This document shows, one piece after another, positions 15,545-16,012 of a stretch of DNA of 16,012 nucleotides. Each line of letters starts with the position of its first letter. Within the stretch, counting starts at the first letter, position 1. The notes beneath the pieces are model-generated. The model searched no databases, was not told the origin of the DNA, and saw nothing but the letters and a program-made list of their open reading frames with translations. The stretch spans positions 1-16,012 of the forward strand of contig JAFYWE010000208.1 in the NCBI GenBank assembly GCA_017558165.1, given 5' to 3'. The position numbers were made by a program, and so were the translations under genes. This DNA comes from Bacteroidaceae bacterium (GTDB lineage Bacteria; Bacteroidota; Bacteroidia; Bacteroidales; Bacteroidaceae).

Positions 15545-15568
15545 GTATATATTGATGATATTATCAAT

Positions 15569-15794
15569 CTCCTCCGTCGGCTAAGCCGCCACCTCCTCTT
15601 ACTGAAGCAAGAGGAGGACTTTAGAACTTGAATTTAAGTTCAGGCTATCTATTTGACTAAATTTAAATCAAAAGACTCAGTGCTCCTCTTGTTTGAAATC
15701 AAGAGGGCAACGCGGTGGAGCGTTGCTTGCGACGACTGAACCTTTAGGTTTACAAAGGAGTGCCGTAAGGCTTTGCAGCGTAGTGACTGAGGAG
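15569..15794 (+). repeat. Structured intergenic repeat, family R1, copy D
   Basis: The copy runs from CTCCTCCGTCGGC to GTGACTGAGGAG, with eight-base ends ATCTCCTC and GAGGAGAT when one more pair on each side is included. Hairpins: CGGC-TAA-GCCG; CCTCCTCTT/AAGAGGAGG; GAACTT/AAGTTC in the centre; CCTCTTG/CAAGAGG (15685-15691 with 15700-15706); GCAACGC/GCGTTGC (15707-15713 with 15720-15726); TGAACC-TTTA-GGTTTA (15737-15752). The last three differ in base sequence from copies A or B but keep the pairing. It lies 25 bp after the large gene's terminator. Confidence 0.85.
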
Positions 15795-15804
15795 ATAAAG
15801 CAAT

Positions 15805-15915
15805 CTCCTCCACCGCAAGCGGTCCCCCCGGGGTGCTTCTCAGTTAACCCCTCACCGCTTCGCGGAGCTCCCCTAAGGACAGGGGAGCAATAGCTGTCAC
15901 GGAGTGACTGAGGAG
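15805..15915 (+). repeat. Structured intergenic repeat, family R1, short variant copy D'
   Basis: This 111-bp member has the same ends, CTCCTC at 15805 and GTGACTGAGGAG ending at 15915. Its first hairpin is ACCGC-AA-GCGGT in place of the CGGC/GCCG stem. It then has CCCCCCGGGG, CCGCTTCGCGG, CTCCCCT/AGGGGAG and GTCAC-GGA-GTGAC. The AT-rich centre seen in the other copies is absent. It follows copy D after only 10 bp. Confidence 0.7.
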
Positions 15916-15935
15916 TCCTGAAGCAATAAAATAAT

Positions 15936-16012
15936 CTCCTCCGTCGGCTAAGCCGCCACCTCCTCTTACTGAAGCAAGAGGAGGACTTTAGAACTTGAAT
16001 TTAAGTTCAGGC
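15936..16012 (+). repeat. Structured intergenic repeat, family R1, copy E (cut by window edge)
   Basis: Positions 15933-16012 are identical over 80 bp to 15566-15645, the left module plus the first part of the centre of copy D. The copy continues beyond the right edge, so its right module cannot be seen. Together with D and D' it makes a head-to-tail cluster. Confidence 0.85.

Noticed and set aside
15693..15893. Plus-strand 66-residue open frame near the right end
   Set aside because: It lies across R1 copies D and D'; the stems explain its base composition.
15569..16012. CRISPR array or tRNA/rRNA remnant at the right end
   Set aside because: The units are 77-226 bp with internal hairpins and short 10-20 bp spacers, not short repeats with uniform spacers; no cloverleaf or rRNA signature is seen.

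Overview
The window looks like a chromosomal segment of a gut-type member of Bacteroidales (Prevotella, Muribaculaceae or a relative; the genus cannot be fixed from this sequence). The signs are a SusC/SusD outer-membrane uptake pair, lipoproteins with acidic residues after the lipid-bearing Cys, no Shine-Dalgarno sequences, promoters of the Bacteroidetes type (TTG/TTTG, 19 bp, TAnnTTTG), and AT-rich intergenic DNA around GC-richer genes.

Minus strand, read right to left, positions 9494 to 1: a secreted protein resembling the non-catalytic N-terminal part of TlpA-like thioredoxin proteins (8526-9494); a SusC-like TonB-dependent transporter with an N-terminal STN domain (4815-8183); a SusD-like lipoprotein (3284-4732); an enlarged DUF4843-type lipoprotein (1906-3255); and a PKD-like family lipoprotein that runs off the left edge (1-1408). 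The order SusC, SusD, DUF4843, PKD-like is a recurring uptake-locus layout in Bacteroidetes. SusD and the other lipoproteins would capture a ligand at the cell surface and SusC would import it with TonB energy. No glycoside hydrolase, peptidase, sigma factor or anti-sigma factor is visible, so the substrate is unknown.

Plus strand, positions 10230-15491: one 1753-residue secreted multidomain protein. It has four beta-trefoil/ricin-like regions, two F5/8 type C (discoidin)-like domains, Ig-like domains, helical spacers and a C-terminal tail resembling a type IX sorting signal. It has its own promoter and a strong rho-independent terminator, and is probably an abundant surface or secreted binding protein. 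It is divergent from the uptake genes across a 735-bp gap that holds two opposed promoters.

The most unusual content is non-coding. Six copies (one cut by the window edge) of a repeat family bounded by CTCCTC and GAGGAG lie between the genes at about 1451-1860, 8234-8510 (inverted), 9561-9776, 15569-15794, 15805-15915 and 15936 to the end. Comparing copies shows base changes that preserve stem pairing, so the folded shape is under constraint or was recently so. Two copies carry further palindromic elements inside their AT-rich centre: a 196-bp MITE-like insert at 1528-1723 and a 104-bp nested palindrome at 8323-8426. No transposase is present, so these are non-autonomous elements, structured RNAs, or both.
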